A DNA stretch of 64,000 nucleotides from Clavelina lepadiformis (Eukaryota > Chordata > Ascidiacea > Aplousobranchia > Clavelinidae): NCBI RefSeq assembly GCF_947623445.1, contig NC_135241.1, forward strand, positions 312,501 through 376,500. The letters are read 5' to 3'. The notes under the pieces were generated by a model that did not search any database, was not told where the DNA came from, and worked only from the letters and a program-made list of their open reading frames with translations. Shown here piece after piece: positions 24,420 to 36,934 of the stretch (positions are counted from its first letter, which is position 1; every line of letters starts with the position of its first letter). The position numbers were made by a program, and so were the translations under genes.

Positions 24420-24821
24420 CATCACTCTTTGCATTGATGCTGTTGAAGGAAATGTCTGTTGTCGTGATTTTTTGTGCTGTTTTGCCACTTTTATTCCTGT
24501 TACGACATCAGCTTTTTTCGTGGTTCAACGCTTTTATTGATTTGATTTTTTTAAGTTTCTACTTTGCAGCCACTGTGATGTCACACTGGCAATGTCATAT
24601 GTCACCACTTCTGTCTCTAGCTCAGTCAATATCCACTTTTACTTCTAAAATTATTGTCATTTTTATATTGTTGCCACCTAGCATCACACTCGCTACACAT
24701 TGAGAGGGTGCTGATATGTGTGAAAAGTTCAACATGAAATAACTTTATTATGTAAAGAAGGAATCTTCACAAAGTAATTTTATATCGTAGGAAATCGTCA
24801 GATTAAGATTAGGTAATTGCA
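24420..24821. other. Spacer between the two METTL25B-like genes
   Basis: This spacer holds the 3' region of copy A and the promoter side of copy B. No separate gene or conserved element was recognised. Confidence 0.5.
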
Positions 24822-27464
24822 ATGTTGTCAACTGTGGAAGATTTGAGGAATCATTTACAAGCCAGCATTATTTTTCTCAACCAGTTCAAACATCTCACTG
24901 ATGCCTACATTATTGTGAGTATCACTGAATGCATTGTATGTTGAAATTTTACAGGAAAAATGTTGTCAAGACACTGGATTCAATAGAAATACTGCTGCGT
25001 TTGTAATGAATACCTCTGAATGTCATTGCATTAATCTAGGAATCATACAAACCGACCCTGGTTTATTTTACTTTCTACATTGAGCTTTTAGTGCAGTTTG
25101 CCACCCCAGTGGTCATTTGTCACTTACTGGCCGCCGTTGAAGTTCTGTTACAGAGTTGCTAGAAACATTCATTGGAGTTGGAATGTCGTATGCTTGTGTG
25201 CTATTGCCATTGAAACCATTACTTTGAATTTTATTCAGGAATATTTTACCGACAGCCACTGGGAGAAGCTTCCTGAATCATGGCGAAGTTTTCTCGATGA
25301 TTTTGAACCCCCGGATCTGGCCGAACAATTACTCAGTGAGGAAATAAAGAATGGAAGGTGATGTCATAAGCATGATGTGATTAACTTCATACAACTTGTA
25401 TCATTATCCACATGAAAGCTGTGATATTGGCATGGACTTTGAGCTACTGTGGGAACAGAAAATTGGTTAAAAATTTTCAACAATTGTTTCAGACAAACTT
25501 CGGTCTGTCCGCTGTCACTTCTCTGCTTCAAACGATGTTCCCGTCTCTTTGCCCTCAAACGACCCACTCTTCATTGTAAGTCGCAAGTTCCAGTTCAATG
25601 TTGTTGAGATTATTTGATATGATTTTGATTTTACATGAAGGTTCAAATAATGCAACCGGTCAGAATAAACTTTTGAAGCATATTTATCGGAAGCACATCT
25701 CTCCTAAGAAACAACACGAAATAAGCATCTTGGCAAAGGTTTGTTTCCGGAAATAATTTTGTTTTCTGAGCTTCTTTCATTTTTATCTAATTGCAGGTCA
25801 TAGAGAAGACCTTCCTGGAATCAAACTGCTCACATGTCATTGTAGGTTGTTATGTGTTAGTTTGAGGCTAGAAGAAGAAAGTATTGTTCCTCTCATGTAA
25901 TTTCATATACTGGGGCACTTTATAAACGAATATTTGTGGCAACTGATTTATTTGATCTTATTAAGGACGCGGGCTCAGGTCAAGGTCACTTGTCGCGACT
26001 TTTGACCCTGGGTTACGACCTTCCTGTGATAGCACTCGAGCGTGAAGAAACTTTTCTTGAAGAGGCGAGAAAGTTCGACGTAGAAGCAATGAACCACGTC
26101 AAGAAAGTTTGTGAGAAAGTGAGAATAAAGCGACTTGACATATGATGACAAATTTGAAGGACCGTTTCTGCCAGCACAATTGTTATAACGGACTTCAACT
26201 TAAAATTTTTGTCTCCCAAAATATTTAAATCTCCGGCTGATTTTCCAACACTTTTTCACCACAGGAAGGTGAGTTGAGGCATCCCCCCATGCAAGTCCCT
26301 ACTCACGTCCATTGCAGCCTTCCACCAGACGAGGGAGCTAAACACTTTATACAAAAACTTTCGGATGCAACGAGGAAGAAAGTTGGTCAGTGAAGTCTCT
26401 GCTCCTGGTTCTTTAATTTGCAAGAATTTTAATTTTGTGACATAACTTAGCGGTCTTACTTCGTTGAACAGATCGTTGCCAGGAAGGTGACGAGATAGCA
26501 GCAAACTTCCTGTTGACGGGCTTTAAATATGATGTTTATGTTTTAAAGGTGGCAACTCGGCAGATAATCGTCACTTCCTGTTGACGGGCTTGCATGCGTG
26601 TGGTGACCTCAGTGCAACGATGGTGAGACTCTTCAAGGAAAGTTCCTCGATTAAATCTCTCATCTCCGTCTCCTGCTGCTACATGAAACTAACAACTGAT
26701 TGCATCAACAATGATGCTTGTGATGTCACAAGAGCATCACATATTTATTACCCAATGAGTGATTATGTTGGATCAATAGCAAATCACCAACTTCCTTATA
26801 AAGCGAGGGAGCTTTCATGCCACGCAATAGAAGATTACAGGCAAAGATTGAAAGGTTTCAAAGATTTTAATTCACATCCGTTGTCCAGTGACATCTTATA
26901 ACGGGTATTTCCATGTTCAGAGAATGGTCCTCATCTAAAGATGCATTGCTACCGCGCTGTCCTGGAGGTTCTGTTGAGGAGGCAGCATCCGGATTTGATC
27001 CGAGCCGGAGTACGAACGGTGAAGAAAGCATACAACCTGCCCTTCACTGAGTAAACTATTTTTGTTTCAGAAAATTTAAAGAATTAATTGTTAAGATGTC
27101 TAATCTGATATTTACATCCGAAAAGGTATGTTAAAAGAGCATTCCAGCGACTTAATCTACCCCCTTGTGATATAACAATGCTGTGTTCATCAAACACTGA
27201 AGAAATGTTGAATGACTGGCGACACCTAGTGACCTACTTCACCCTATCCCTTCTACTTGCACCAGTCATCGAGAGCGTCATTCTCATGGACAGATTACTT
27301 TATTTGAAAGAAAACGGTAACTTCATCATCTCTAAATCTCACATTAAACATGCAATGCACTGACAAGCGATATCTGCGCAGGGTTTTGCAGCGAGATATC
27401 CTCCATATTCGAACCTCTTCTATCCCCTCGGTGCTTCGTCATAATCGCAACAAAGGAATCATGA
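24822..27464 (+). CDS. METTL25B/RRNAD1-like methyltransferase-fold protein, copy B (473 aa)
   Basis: Eleven exons: 24822-24914, 25239-25357, 25493-25575, 25641-25738, 25797-25841, 25966-26118, 26265-26385, 26549-26854, 26921-27050, 27126-27316 and 27382-27464. All phases match, and 8 of 11 exon lengths equal those of copy A. Landmarks: KHISPKKQHEISILAK, DAGSGQGHLSRLLTLGYDL, GLHACGDL, SCCYMKL, LMDRLLYLKENG and FEPLLSPRCF. Outside exon 8 the two copies are clearly diverged; across most of exon 8 they are almost identical, which marks a gene-conversion event. That event left a displaced piece of the original exon 8 (with its own acceptor at 26472) in the intron. Splicing to the newer acceptor at 26548 keeps the frame, while using the old one would soon reach a stop. 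The stop codon is 5 bases from that of UTP15 on the other strand. Confidence 0.9.
26521..26768 (+). repeat. Gene-conversion tract shared with 23261-23508 (member in copy B)
   Basis: The left edge is visible as a repeat of exon sequence: CTTCCTGTTGACGGGCTT occurs at about 26506 (old exon 8 start) and again at about 26573 inside the inserted copy. The inserted block brings its own intron end (TGATGTTTATGTTTTAAAG). Copy A therefore looks like the donor. Confidence 0.85.
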
Positions 27465-27469
27465 CATCA

Positions 27470-30400
27470 TCAACTTTTCTTTAAACTTACTGGGTCAGTG
27501 TTGGACGCGTTGATGGTCGAGTTATCGACGTCGCTCTGCTTTATATTTTGTGAGTTCGAGCTGACGATGGTGTCCATGCAACCGATCAACTTGTGCATCT
27601 CGATCTGGAGTCTCCCCTCCCGCCTTATGATGTCACGGAGTCGTTGAAATAAGTTGATTACGCTCACAGGAACATCTTCGATTGCTTGAGAATAAATGTC
27701 TGGAAAATGATGTGTATTTTCGTGATTTTTATCCAATAAAATCTTGTAATTGTGACCTGGCATGAACTTACCAACCACCATTTCAGCAACGTCCATCAAC
27801 ACCGGAGCAAAACTTATATTTGTGATATTTCTGCAAAATAATTTTTAAAATAAATTTCATCCACTGTAGTCAGATTGTCAGCAGTGATTACCTTATAAGG
27901 AATTTTAGAAGCACGGAAAGTTTCTTTTCTCCTTTCCCGGCAAGAGCAGCGTGGATGGTGTCTCGTCGAATCAACTCCTCGAACACTGCGACTGTGATCT
28001 CCGGAGTGTTCATGTGGACTTGAGGCTGGGAAATGAACAAAGTGAATATATTTCCTGCAAATTATCGTCGCTTCATTGAACACTTACAATGAGTGCAGCA
28101 TCGAGTGCCTTGCCGTGCTCGAACTTGCGGAAATAGACATCATATTTTTCCAATTGTTCTTTGTGTTTGTGATGAATTATGACGTCACCCTGGTTGGGTA
28201 CAAACGTTTGACCTGCCGTAGAAATAAAATTGAGTTGAAAGTTGACGAGTTTGTTGATCAACAATCATAGCAGTCCATGAATCACAGGGGAAAGATTTTC
28301 TCACCCCCCATGAAATGACTCCTTTGTCTTCTTTTCCTCCTCGAGAGGAGAACTTCGTCTTCTTTTTGTTCTTTGATCACCGCTTGCTTGCGATGTCGTA
28401 TCGACAACATCGAGTCGGCCATTCCAACAACAAGCGTCCTGTCTTCGTGCTAGACATCAAAAATTTATCAGACAAGCAATTTTAAAATTTACCGTTAATA
28501 ACAGAAATAAATTTAAACTGAATTATTTTCGTAGCAGATCCAACTAACCGCCACATCCATGCTCAGAATAGGGGCTGAGTAGTCGATGTTGTGAACGACA
28601 TTGTACGTCGCAACGTCGTAAATCTTCACGTGTCTGCGAACAAATATGTTGAAAGACACTGAGTTCATTCACGCGCTTCATCAGGTTCAAGGTCACCTGT
28701 CGAGGCTTCCCGATAATATCCTCGTGCAGTCGTGGTTGAAGCGGAGGCAAGTGATTGTCTTGTGGTGGTGACTGACAGTTGCAAGCAACCTCCCTCCCTG
28801 CAGCACGTCCCACACTTTGATACGGTTGCCTCCTGCAGGTGGCAGGATTTTGATAAAAATGTCATTGTTTCATCACAATAAGACAATCCACAGACAACAT
28901 ATAATTAAAACATCATTTGAAAATGCGTTCATTTTTCCAACAAATATCTTCATTGTGAACACCTGCAACAACCCACCTGCACTGAGTAGAATGGAACCTG
29001 ATGGATACATGAGGACACTTTCGACAGGACAGCCGTGGTTGACAATCATCGTACATTCATCGCTCCGAGTGTCGAACATGCGCACCGTGTGGTCGTATGA
29101 ACCTTTAAAATCATTTCTCATTATTGCAGCGGTCACTAAACAGTATTTAATTCAACCAATGGCAGTTAAATGAATAACAAGCGACACGGAGGTTTCCTTC
29201 ACCTGTCAGAATGATGTTGTCTGCATTCCTGCTCACACATCCACATCGAACGTAATCCTGCCAACAACATCATAAAAACATGTTGAAGAAAAAATCACAC
29301 AAGTAAATCATACTAACAAGATCATGGGATATTATGATGTCATAATACCTGGTGATGATCAAACTTGTGAAGAACTTTCTCAGTGGGTATGTCCCAAACC
29401 CTCACAGAGTTGTCGTCGCCTGCTGAGAAGATTTCGTTCATGTTGTTGCAGAATTTAGTGACGCGAACCGGCCTGTCAACAAAATGTCACGGTGAGGTAA
29501 AAGTGACAATGCACAAATATTTTGAACCCAGTTGCTAAGCTGTGCATGTGGCACATTTCTGCTTGAGGATCTATTTAAAGGAGAGACCAAAATATTTGTT
29601 AACCAGGTGATTGCATTGGCACCTCGTGTGGCCTTTGAAGATTCTTAAAGGAACACGTCCATCAACATCAAATAAGCGGACCTTTGCATCGGCATTTCCA
29701 GCGACAAGAAGTCTGCCATCTCTCCGAAAGGTGGCGCCATACGCGACATCGTGAAAACGAGAAAATGTTTTCACAGATTCGTTGTTCTCCGGATTATAAA
29801 GAATAACCTGAGCAATTTGTTGAACATTTTCAAGTTTAATTGTCATTGTATGCTTGAGGGAAGGACTTGTTTCAAGTTTAAAAACTTTAAAAATATCAAG
29901 AAGCATAAACTTAAAACAAAGTAGAACTCACCCTTGTTGAGGCAGATACTGCAAAAAAGTTTGGTTTTGTCGGTTGAAATGCAACATTTGTTACCGCTCC
30001 AAATTCTTTTATTGTGATCGGAAACTACAGAAAGATACAAACTACAATGTAAGCTTGTTATAAACCCAAAATTTCAGTTTGAAAATGTACAAAATTCTTT
30101 ATTAAGTTAAGGCCATTAGGTTGACCATACATATGCATGAGGCATTGTTAAGTTGCATCTAGGGCTAGGTGCAATTTGTCAAAACAAAATTAAGAGAAAA
30201 TGTGGCACTTGTGACTTGTAGGAAACTGATTACATGCCCCAGATTTTTTACACAAACACAGATTATAATAAATAAATGACTGGGGCGAGAGTCAAAATTA
30301 TAACGGCCCCAGTTGCCAATTTGAGGAAAAGTCAAGAAACCAGTCAACAACAATATATCATAGACATCATTCGATGTCATCATGTCACGTGCAATTCATA

Positions 30401-31669
30401 TCATGCCAATTTGTACAACTCGTCGACACCCAAGGTGTATTCCATGTGAATTACGCCAAAGATACAGTAAAGCAACGTAAATCTGCTTTGACTTCGGCGT
30501 GGCAAGGAGAAATACACATCACGTTACAATTATATTGAAACCATGGCAACTGCAAATTTACTTTGCTCTTCTGTTTGTTTGTTTTTGTTTAGACGTAAAA
30601 GAGCACAATGTCTCCCTTTCTTGGAGATTAAAGTCGGCAAATAGTCTTTTGTGTACTTGTAATCCGGATTGCAGGGTATAGCAATGTCGCCGAGATCTCG
30701 GGGGTCCAGAAGCAAAATTATGGGTGTGCCCCTCCATACTCGGCAGTCTGCCTGGTAATGTCTGAGGTATTGCTGCCAGACCGACCTTCGGCATGACATG
30801 GGATGCGCCGACTGCCTGATATGAAAACAGATACAAGGCAGAAAGGCCACAATATGATATGAACTGCAAAGCAACTGATTTTCTCAGTGGAAGTGGATAA
30901 AATGAACAAACGTTTTTTTAGACAGACAGTACTATAACAAATCCAAGGCAGGCGTGGACGTGCTGGTCCAGATCGCTAGATACCACACCAGCAAAAGTGG
31001 CCGGTTGCTGTGTTTTTCAACATACTCGACTGTGCCTGCATAAATGCTTACATCGTTTACTGTCTAACAACGAAATTGAAGAAATCAAGGATACAGTTTT
31101 TGATTGAGCTCATAAAAGATCTTTGCAAGCCGAAAGATGGAATGTGCTCCATAACTTCCTTGCAGCAGTGGTTCAGACATCCGGCACTGCAGTGCCAGCA
31201 ACCAGTGTTGAAGTATACAAAGCTCGGAAAAGAAAAGAGTGCCAGTTTGAGTCACGCAGAAAAAAATCTAGCTCTTTCTGCCAAAACTGCGGGAAAGTTT
31301 GCTGCGGTGAACACATATCCGAAAAAGTAACAATCGTGCAAAGCAAAAAATGTGTCAATTGACTGTACATTTCAGTTCTAGAAAACAAACAAAAATGATT
31401 TCCTGGCTTACTTCGTACCAATATTTGAATTAATTAAGAGAAAACGTATAAAAACCAGTTAACAGGTAACCAGTCAAAAATGACCGCAATCGTCTCTATA
31501 AGTTGGGAAATATTTCAGGGCTTCTAGTGTTAAACTAACGATGGTTTAAAAATTTATCTATTCTTACCTGCAAACCTCTCCAGTACTGATGATCTTCCGT
31601 TTGTTTAGGGTCGACGCCGGCAACAGGAAACGGCTCAATCACTTTAAATCTGGAAGCTGACGTCGACAT
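27470..31669 (-). CDS. UTP15: UTP15, U3 small nucleolar RNA-associated WD40 protein (532 aa)
   Basis: UTP15 is a t-UTP subunit of the small-subunit processome, needed in the nucleolus for rDNA transcription and 18S pre-rRNA processing. Thirteen exons: 31568-31669, 29932-30024, 29623-29807, 29349-29472, 29203-29257, 28977-29102, 28697-28832, 28549-28633, 28305-28449, 28088-28212, 27892-28025, 27772-27830 and 27470-27699; all phases match. Residues about 30-340 form WD repeats aligning with the human protein: [104 protein letters not shown] and LSGSLDRHVKIYD. The UTP15 C-terminal domain follows ([43 protein letters not shown]). Intron 1 (1543 bp) is much longer than the rest and contains a piggyBac relic. 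Confidence 0.97.
30921..31362 (+). pseudogene. piggyBac transposase C-terminal relic in UTP15 intron 1
   Basis: Segments in three frames give [19 protein letters not shown], then [20 protein letters not shown] and [14 protein letters not shown], then a cysteine-rich tail, [19 protein letters not shown]. This is the order of the piggyBac transposase C terminus (YNxxKgGVD, NAYxxY, SRRxFLxxL, and the C-x2-C..C-x2-C..H finger). Two frame changes (near 31013 and around 31130-31200) and the missing N-terminal part show it is dead. It lies antisense to UTP15. Terminal repeats were not found. Confidence 0.8.
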
Positions 31670-32554
31670 GTTGTCACAATGTAGATAATTAATTCGTCAA
31701 TTAAAGAATCAGCAGTGACCAAACTCAAACAACAATCTTGGCTAAATTACCCCGATGATACCGAGACCGACTGTCAACAACTACACATGGCCCTTTTCGC
31801 TGCAACGAACATTTTTGTTTCCATGAATTTGAAAAAATCTTCCTGCTGCATTTCTACAAAATTTTATTAGCTTGAAATTTATCCAAAATCTGGAGGATAC
31901 GGTTCTTCTAGGCAGCGAAAAAAGAGTTCGAGAACAAAAAAAATTGTCACCAATTAAAATTTTTTCTAAAACAGACGCTTGAAGTGAGGGGCAAATCCAA
32001 AAGCAAGTTTGCCTCACATCAATGACTAGTTAGCAAACATACCGGAGATAGAAATTAAATATCTAGCAGATAAACAGTTATTGTCAAAATTTTTAAAACC
32101 TAAAACTTAAAATCCTTGCCGTTGTTAAGAAAAAACTTGAAAACGTGGCGCGAGATCGTTAATTTTGTTTTGGAAGCAAATTTCAAATCTGCTTCATGAA
32201 CGTATCCCTACACTTGTAAAGTTACGACGATGCACACGAATCAGTTATGAAAAGGGAGCTCATGTTTTCAATCATGGAATTAGAAAAATTCACTTCATTT
32301 CAACAGTTCAGTTTTGCGTTGTGGTGACATGTATATTATTATCAGCAGCATGAAGCGACCACAACAAAACATCACAGTGGCGTCAAAATCACGAGGCCAA
32401 AAAGTTAATCAAAAATCAAACAGTTAATATAAAAGTTCATAATAATTTAAAAAACTTTTAGTTACAAAACACAAAATTGCAAGCATTGGAAAAACTGCAG
32501 ATTTCAAAGACAACGCAACCCAAGATTGACCAGACAACACGACCTGCCCGGTCT
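31670..32554. other. Spacer between DNAAF4 and UTP15
   Basis: The two genes are in the same (minus) orientation, so this contains the DNAAF4 3' region and the UTP15 promoter. It is AT-rich, with no recognised gene. Confidence 0.5.
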
Positions 32555-35500
32555 TCACCCAGTGCTACTTTGTATCACGGTCCTTATTTTATCGGCGTCT
32601 TCAATCAACTTTTCATTCTTTGGTTCTATCTTCAAAGCCGCCTCGTAATCTTGAAGTGCTGTTGGTATAAAATGACGTCATTGAAAACAATGAACCAATC
32701 CATCTCATCTACGTCACCTACCTTCCACGTAAAGTTCAAGATCGCAGAAGGCGGCCGCTCGTCGAAGGTGAGCTTTCAATCGACCTTTCGCGTTGGCGGC
32801 GACCTTTGGCACCATGAGGTCAAGTGAGGTCGAACAGTCCTCGGCGCATTTGTACAAGTTGCGCAATTTCAAGTGACAGGCCGCCCGGTTGAGGAAGAGA
32901 CTGAAGAACACGGAGTGAGATGTCAGGTCACAGGCGGTAGCAATAAAGCAAACGTCATGAAACACAGTCGCCAGCACTTTGTTATTTTCGCATAAACATG
33001 AACATGGAGACTCACATTGGCATCCTGGGTTGGATCCTGATGGCGAGGTTGAATGCATTGATGGCGGCCATGTAATCTCCAGATGCAAATAATTGACTGA
33101 AAAATAAGAACCCTGGTCAGCATGAAGTGATCTTGAGAGCACGACATAAGTTAATGCAAGTCCCACCCTCCCTTGTCCTTCAGCCAAGCCGGGTCCTTCT
33201 CGTGTTGAGCGAGGTCGGGGTCGTCTATGGCGTGCTGCTTCCGAGCATCTGCCTGCTTCTGCAACCACTGCGGGAAAAAGTTTTACATTTCTTGAATAAA
33301 TAATGAGTTTTGGGCGATAGAAGTTCAAGGCAAAAGTGAAACATGACAAATAACCAACGTTTCTGCATAAAAAGCAAACCCAGCACAAATGCATTTCTGT
33401 GAAAATGTTTTCACAGTTTAACAATTTGCAACAAACCTCATCTTCTTCGACAGCCTTTGATTCTCGCTGAGGCGTTGGAAAAACTCTCGGCGTGAAATTG
33501 ACTGAAATTTTCCCCCTTTGTCTCGGGCCCGCACCCTGCCTTTTCACTTTAGATTTCTTCTTGTCAACTTCTTGCTTTAAATCGTGATTGACAGCTGCCA
33601 TGGGCTTCTCTGTGGCATCTATAAGACAAGTGCAGGAAGTGAAGATAAAATGATGAATGGTTCTTTACTTGTGGGTAGTTTCACAATTTTTCAGGGAAAA
33701 GATTTTGAACTATTGGATCAGACAAAAGTCACAGATTGAGTTTTGTAGAAAATTGAACGCAACAAGCCACACTGGGTTTAGAACAAGTGTGACAGAAACC
33801 AAAATAAAAATATTCCCTCCGCAACAAACTTAATTATGACCATTTGCTTTTTGCAGTGGAGGATCCTCTTGAAGCTCAATGATCCTGCATCCATCTACAA
33901 CATCGGAGTTGTCATCGACAAATATCTCGGATATTTTGCAACTTTCATTTTCCTTATTTTCTTCCAATTTCTTGACTTTGTTTTCTTCTAAAAGTTGCAT
34001 CTTCTCCAGCTCTGCCTCCACTTTCTTCTCCTCCTTCCACCGAGTAAATTCATCCATCGCTCGATTCCGCTCCGACACTTTGATCTGCTCGATGCGATCA
34101 CGATCTGCCTCTTCCAGCTGTCAATCAAACGCAACAGCAGTTAAGAAGATTTTGCTCATCTTTAGATGAAATTACAACATCACATCATCCCTTTTGATGT
34201 GGATGCAACGCTTAAGAGCATGAACAAGATTGACCTCATTTCACCTTCATCATTTCTTTCAGGGAATATTTTTTATTTTCCTCCTTAGCAGAGGATTTTC
34301 TTTTCGCAATGTCTTCGGACTTTTTCTGAGCGTATTCAATTGCTTCTTGCTTCTTCTTCAGAACAAATGATTTATCATCTGCGCAAAAGCACTCGATACA
34401 TTCTGACTGTTTTATCACAATTAATACCAAAGTAATTTAATGAACTACTGTAGTTTAAAGTTTTTGTGAACGATATTCGTGCAACAACAATCAAACAAGA
34501 ATTAGTCTTGGCTAAAATACCTGAGTGTATCGACAGAAGTTGTGACCACATAACTGGCTCTTTTTTCAACAAATTGAAAGTCACGCTTCCATCCCTGATG
34601 GTTGCCGTGCTCTTTTCGTCGTCTATCGGAGCAAACAGGAGAGCTTCAAATAGAAATGGAGGAAAACTGACCTGGATGAGAAATCAACCAAGAGCAGATA
34701 AGTTTTGAAAAATGATAAATAACAAAACTAATACAAGAAGTAAATTTATATTTTAATAAATTCAAGCTGCGTAAACTTATGAGGTAGAAAAAGAATAAAT
34801 AAAAAATATCATCACGTTATATTCAAAAAATCAAAACTAATCAATGCCTTTGACAGCTTGAAGTGAATCTGCCACTTAAGGTGCATTATGCTCAGGTATA
34901 GATACATAAAGAAACCATATTTTACAGCTTGTCTTTGCCGACAAGCCAGACTGCAGTGTGTGGCCGTTTTTAGCAAGATCTTGGGCGTGCCAAACAACCA
35001 AAAATGACAAGTGCGTTGCCAAAAAATGCTCAGACTCAATGTAAGTGCGTGATTACACAGAAATGTCCACAGTTTGAATTAATTAACTTTTAACTTAGTT
35101 CAAAATTGAGTGCCAGTCATGAAGTGCAAAATAATTTACTTTAAATTCGGCACTGAAGATCATGGAAAACAGTACTGTGTGCGGCTATGCCAAACTCTGC
35201 TGTCTGGCCGACAAGTTACTCAATATGTCAGCATATAATGCACGCCAAATCGCACATCTTTTATCTTCACATCGATTTGTAATAAACAAAAAAAGAAAAA
35301 ACTGGTTGTTCAAATGCCAAATTATAATAAAGAAACAAAGAATTGAAGCTTCGGTGCACACCAAAATCTTTTTCATTGCACGCACAATTTCTCATTGAAA
35401 ACAGCGTTACTTCCCAGTCGGTAATGTTGCGATAACAAGACATTCTAATATTTTTGGAAAAATGCTGATGCTATGCTATATAAAACCTCCCGACTTTGAT

Positions 35501-35806
35501 ACATTACAGCATTATTGCGTTAACTTTAACAATTAGGCTATAGACTTAGTTAAAAATATATTTCAAAATGCAAAGGAAAAAGCTGTAAAAGTATTAGCCT
35601 AGCAAGTACCAGAATATCTGCACCAACAATAAAATAAAATACAAAAAACTTTACAACTCAACAAGTAAATCTTGTAAGCTTACTTTTACAAATTCTTCTG
35701 TGCAAAATATATCTGCTTTTGACTGTTTAACCCCTTTCAAAGGAACTTGAACAAACATTTTTTCATCAGTTTCAGACCATTGATAATCCTTTACGATAAT
35801 CGGCAT
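32555..35806 (-). CDS. DNAAF4: Dynein axonemal assembly factor 4 (DYX1C1), CS and TPR domains (443 aa)
   Basis: DNAAF4 is a cytoplasmic co-chaperone that helps pre-assemble axonemal dynein arms with HSP90. Nine exons: 35684-35806, 34521-34671, 34245-34378, 33841-34117, 33437-33618, 33167-33267, 33016-33096, 32722-32900 and 32555-32658, all in phase. The N-terminal CS/p23 domain reads [30 protein letters not shown] and [20 protein letters not shown] charged helical middle includes [20 protein letters not shown] and a long K/E coiled-coil. The conserved [19 protein letters not shown] leads to the C-terminal TPRs ([64 protein letters not shown]). Human DYX1C1 is 420 aa with the same layout. It fits an animal with motile cilia or sperm flagella. 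DNAJC19 starts 1.1 kb away on the other strand. Confidence 0.96.
34974..35178. repeat. Dispersed repeat, copy 2 (DNAAF4 intron 1)
   Basis: Same-orientation match to 18491-18698: AAGATCTTGGGCGTGCCAAA near the start and GAAGTGCAAAATAA then TTCGGCACTGAAGATCATGG near the end. The similarity is moderate, so both copies are old. Sequence resembling an inverted duplicate flanks it (GGCCGACAAG-type words on both sides), but ends could not be defined. Confidence 0.55.
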
Positions 35807-36934
35807 CTTTCCAACCTGGTACTAAGCGATTCTTAATTTAATCAAACACAAGCTAGCACCAAGTTATTCAGTTATTTAAATCTCATCACCTACCGGCATC
35901 GCACGTAGGCTACTAACGTATTCCAGCTTCCATTATTACTAAGACGACAGGCATAAACATGTAGTAACCCGGTAACTGCCAGTGGGAAAAGGGGTCGTAA
36001 CAAACTACCTGCCCAAGGACATCTGTCTCAAATACCTAGGTGGCATGTGTCTCCGATAGCATGTGGCAATTGTGGCATGTTTCATTTTGAGTGATAAAGT
36101 GGCGAGATTGACGGTACAATAATGAAATAGTCATATTGACATGAGCGGTTTCCTGATATTTGTAGATGGATGGGAAGCCTATTTACCGTTCCCAACTTAA
36201 ATAGTACCCTTTAGTTTGGCAGTGCTTGAATTCTACACAAACTAGCATACCATGTACCATGACCAATCTATGATATGAAAGCAATCTATGATATGAAAGC
36301 AATTCAAAAGATTTATGAGCAAGATACATGAGTTTGTGACGGTTACGTCATGAGTCATGGGTTGTTTTGTAAATGCTGAAATTTTCTTTTGTTTTTATGC
36401 AATTTTTAAAAATTTTTCAAAATAATTTAATAACGGCTGTAAATTATAATGACGTCAAGAAAACTAAAATAATGCACGCACGTAAACGCCACAACATAAT
36501 GCACGCCAAGTTGGAAGCAACAATAATGGCAATGGATGACGAAAGTTGATAGCAAGTCGATGTTGTACAGTATGTTCTTTTGTTATATTCCTCTAGTCTA
36601 GACTAAGGTAAAGTAAAAATCGTCAATTCTGTCATCTGTGCGCATAATACTGAAAGAAATGTTCACTTGTGTTCCTTATGGGAGCACTGTAGTCGTTCAA
36701 TATAATAAAGGCTATTGGCTGACGTATTGCTTTTATAAATGACTTTACACTTTTAAAAGGGAAATGTTTTCAGTTTTGTGGAAATATTAACACTTTCTTA
36801 ATTTGTTCTTTTGGATAAAAAATTACAACAGGTTTAAAACTTAAAATCTGCATTGTGGGAGTTTATAGTTTATAAGCGTATAATAAACTTCAGTATCAAA
36901 AGACACAAAATTGCTGTCAATCTGTTTAAGTAAG
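35807..36934. other. Shared upstream region of divergent DNAAF4 and DNAJC19
   Basis: This 1.1-kb interval separates two genes transcribed away from each other. It contains several CRE-like words (for example ATGACGTCAAG near 36451) but no recognised coding sequence. Confidence 0.5.

Noticed and set aside
21938-27464. The two METTL25B-like genes as one tunicate operon
   Set aside because: The 403-bp spacer is too long, and they look like tandem duplicates each with its own start.
32714-33601. A continuous 295-aa minus-strand frame
   Set aside because: It is DNAAF4 exons read through introns; the spliced model aligns with the family while the intron translations do not.
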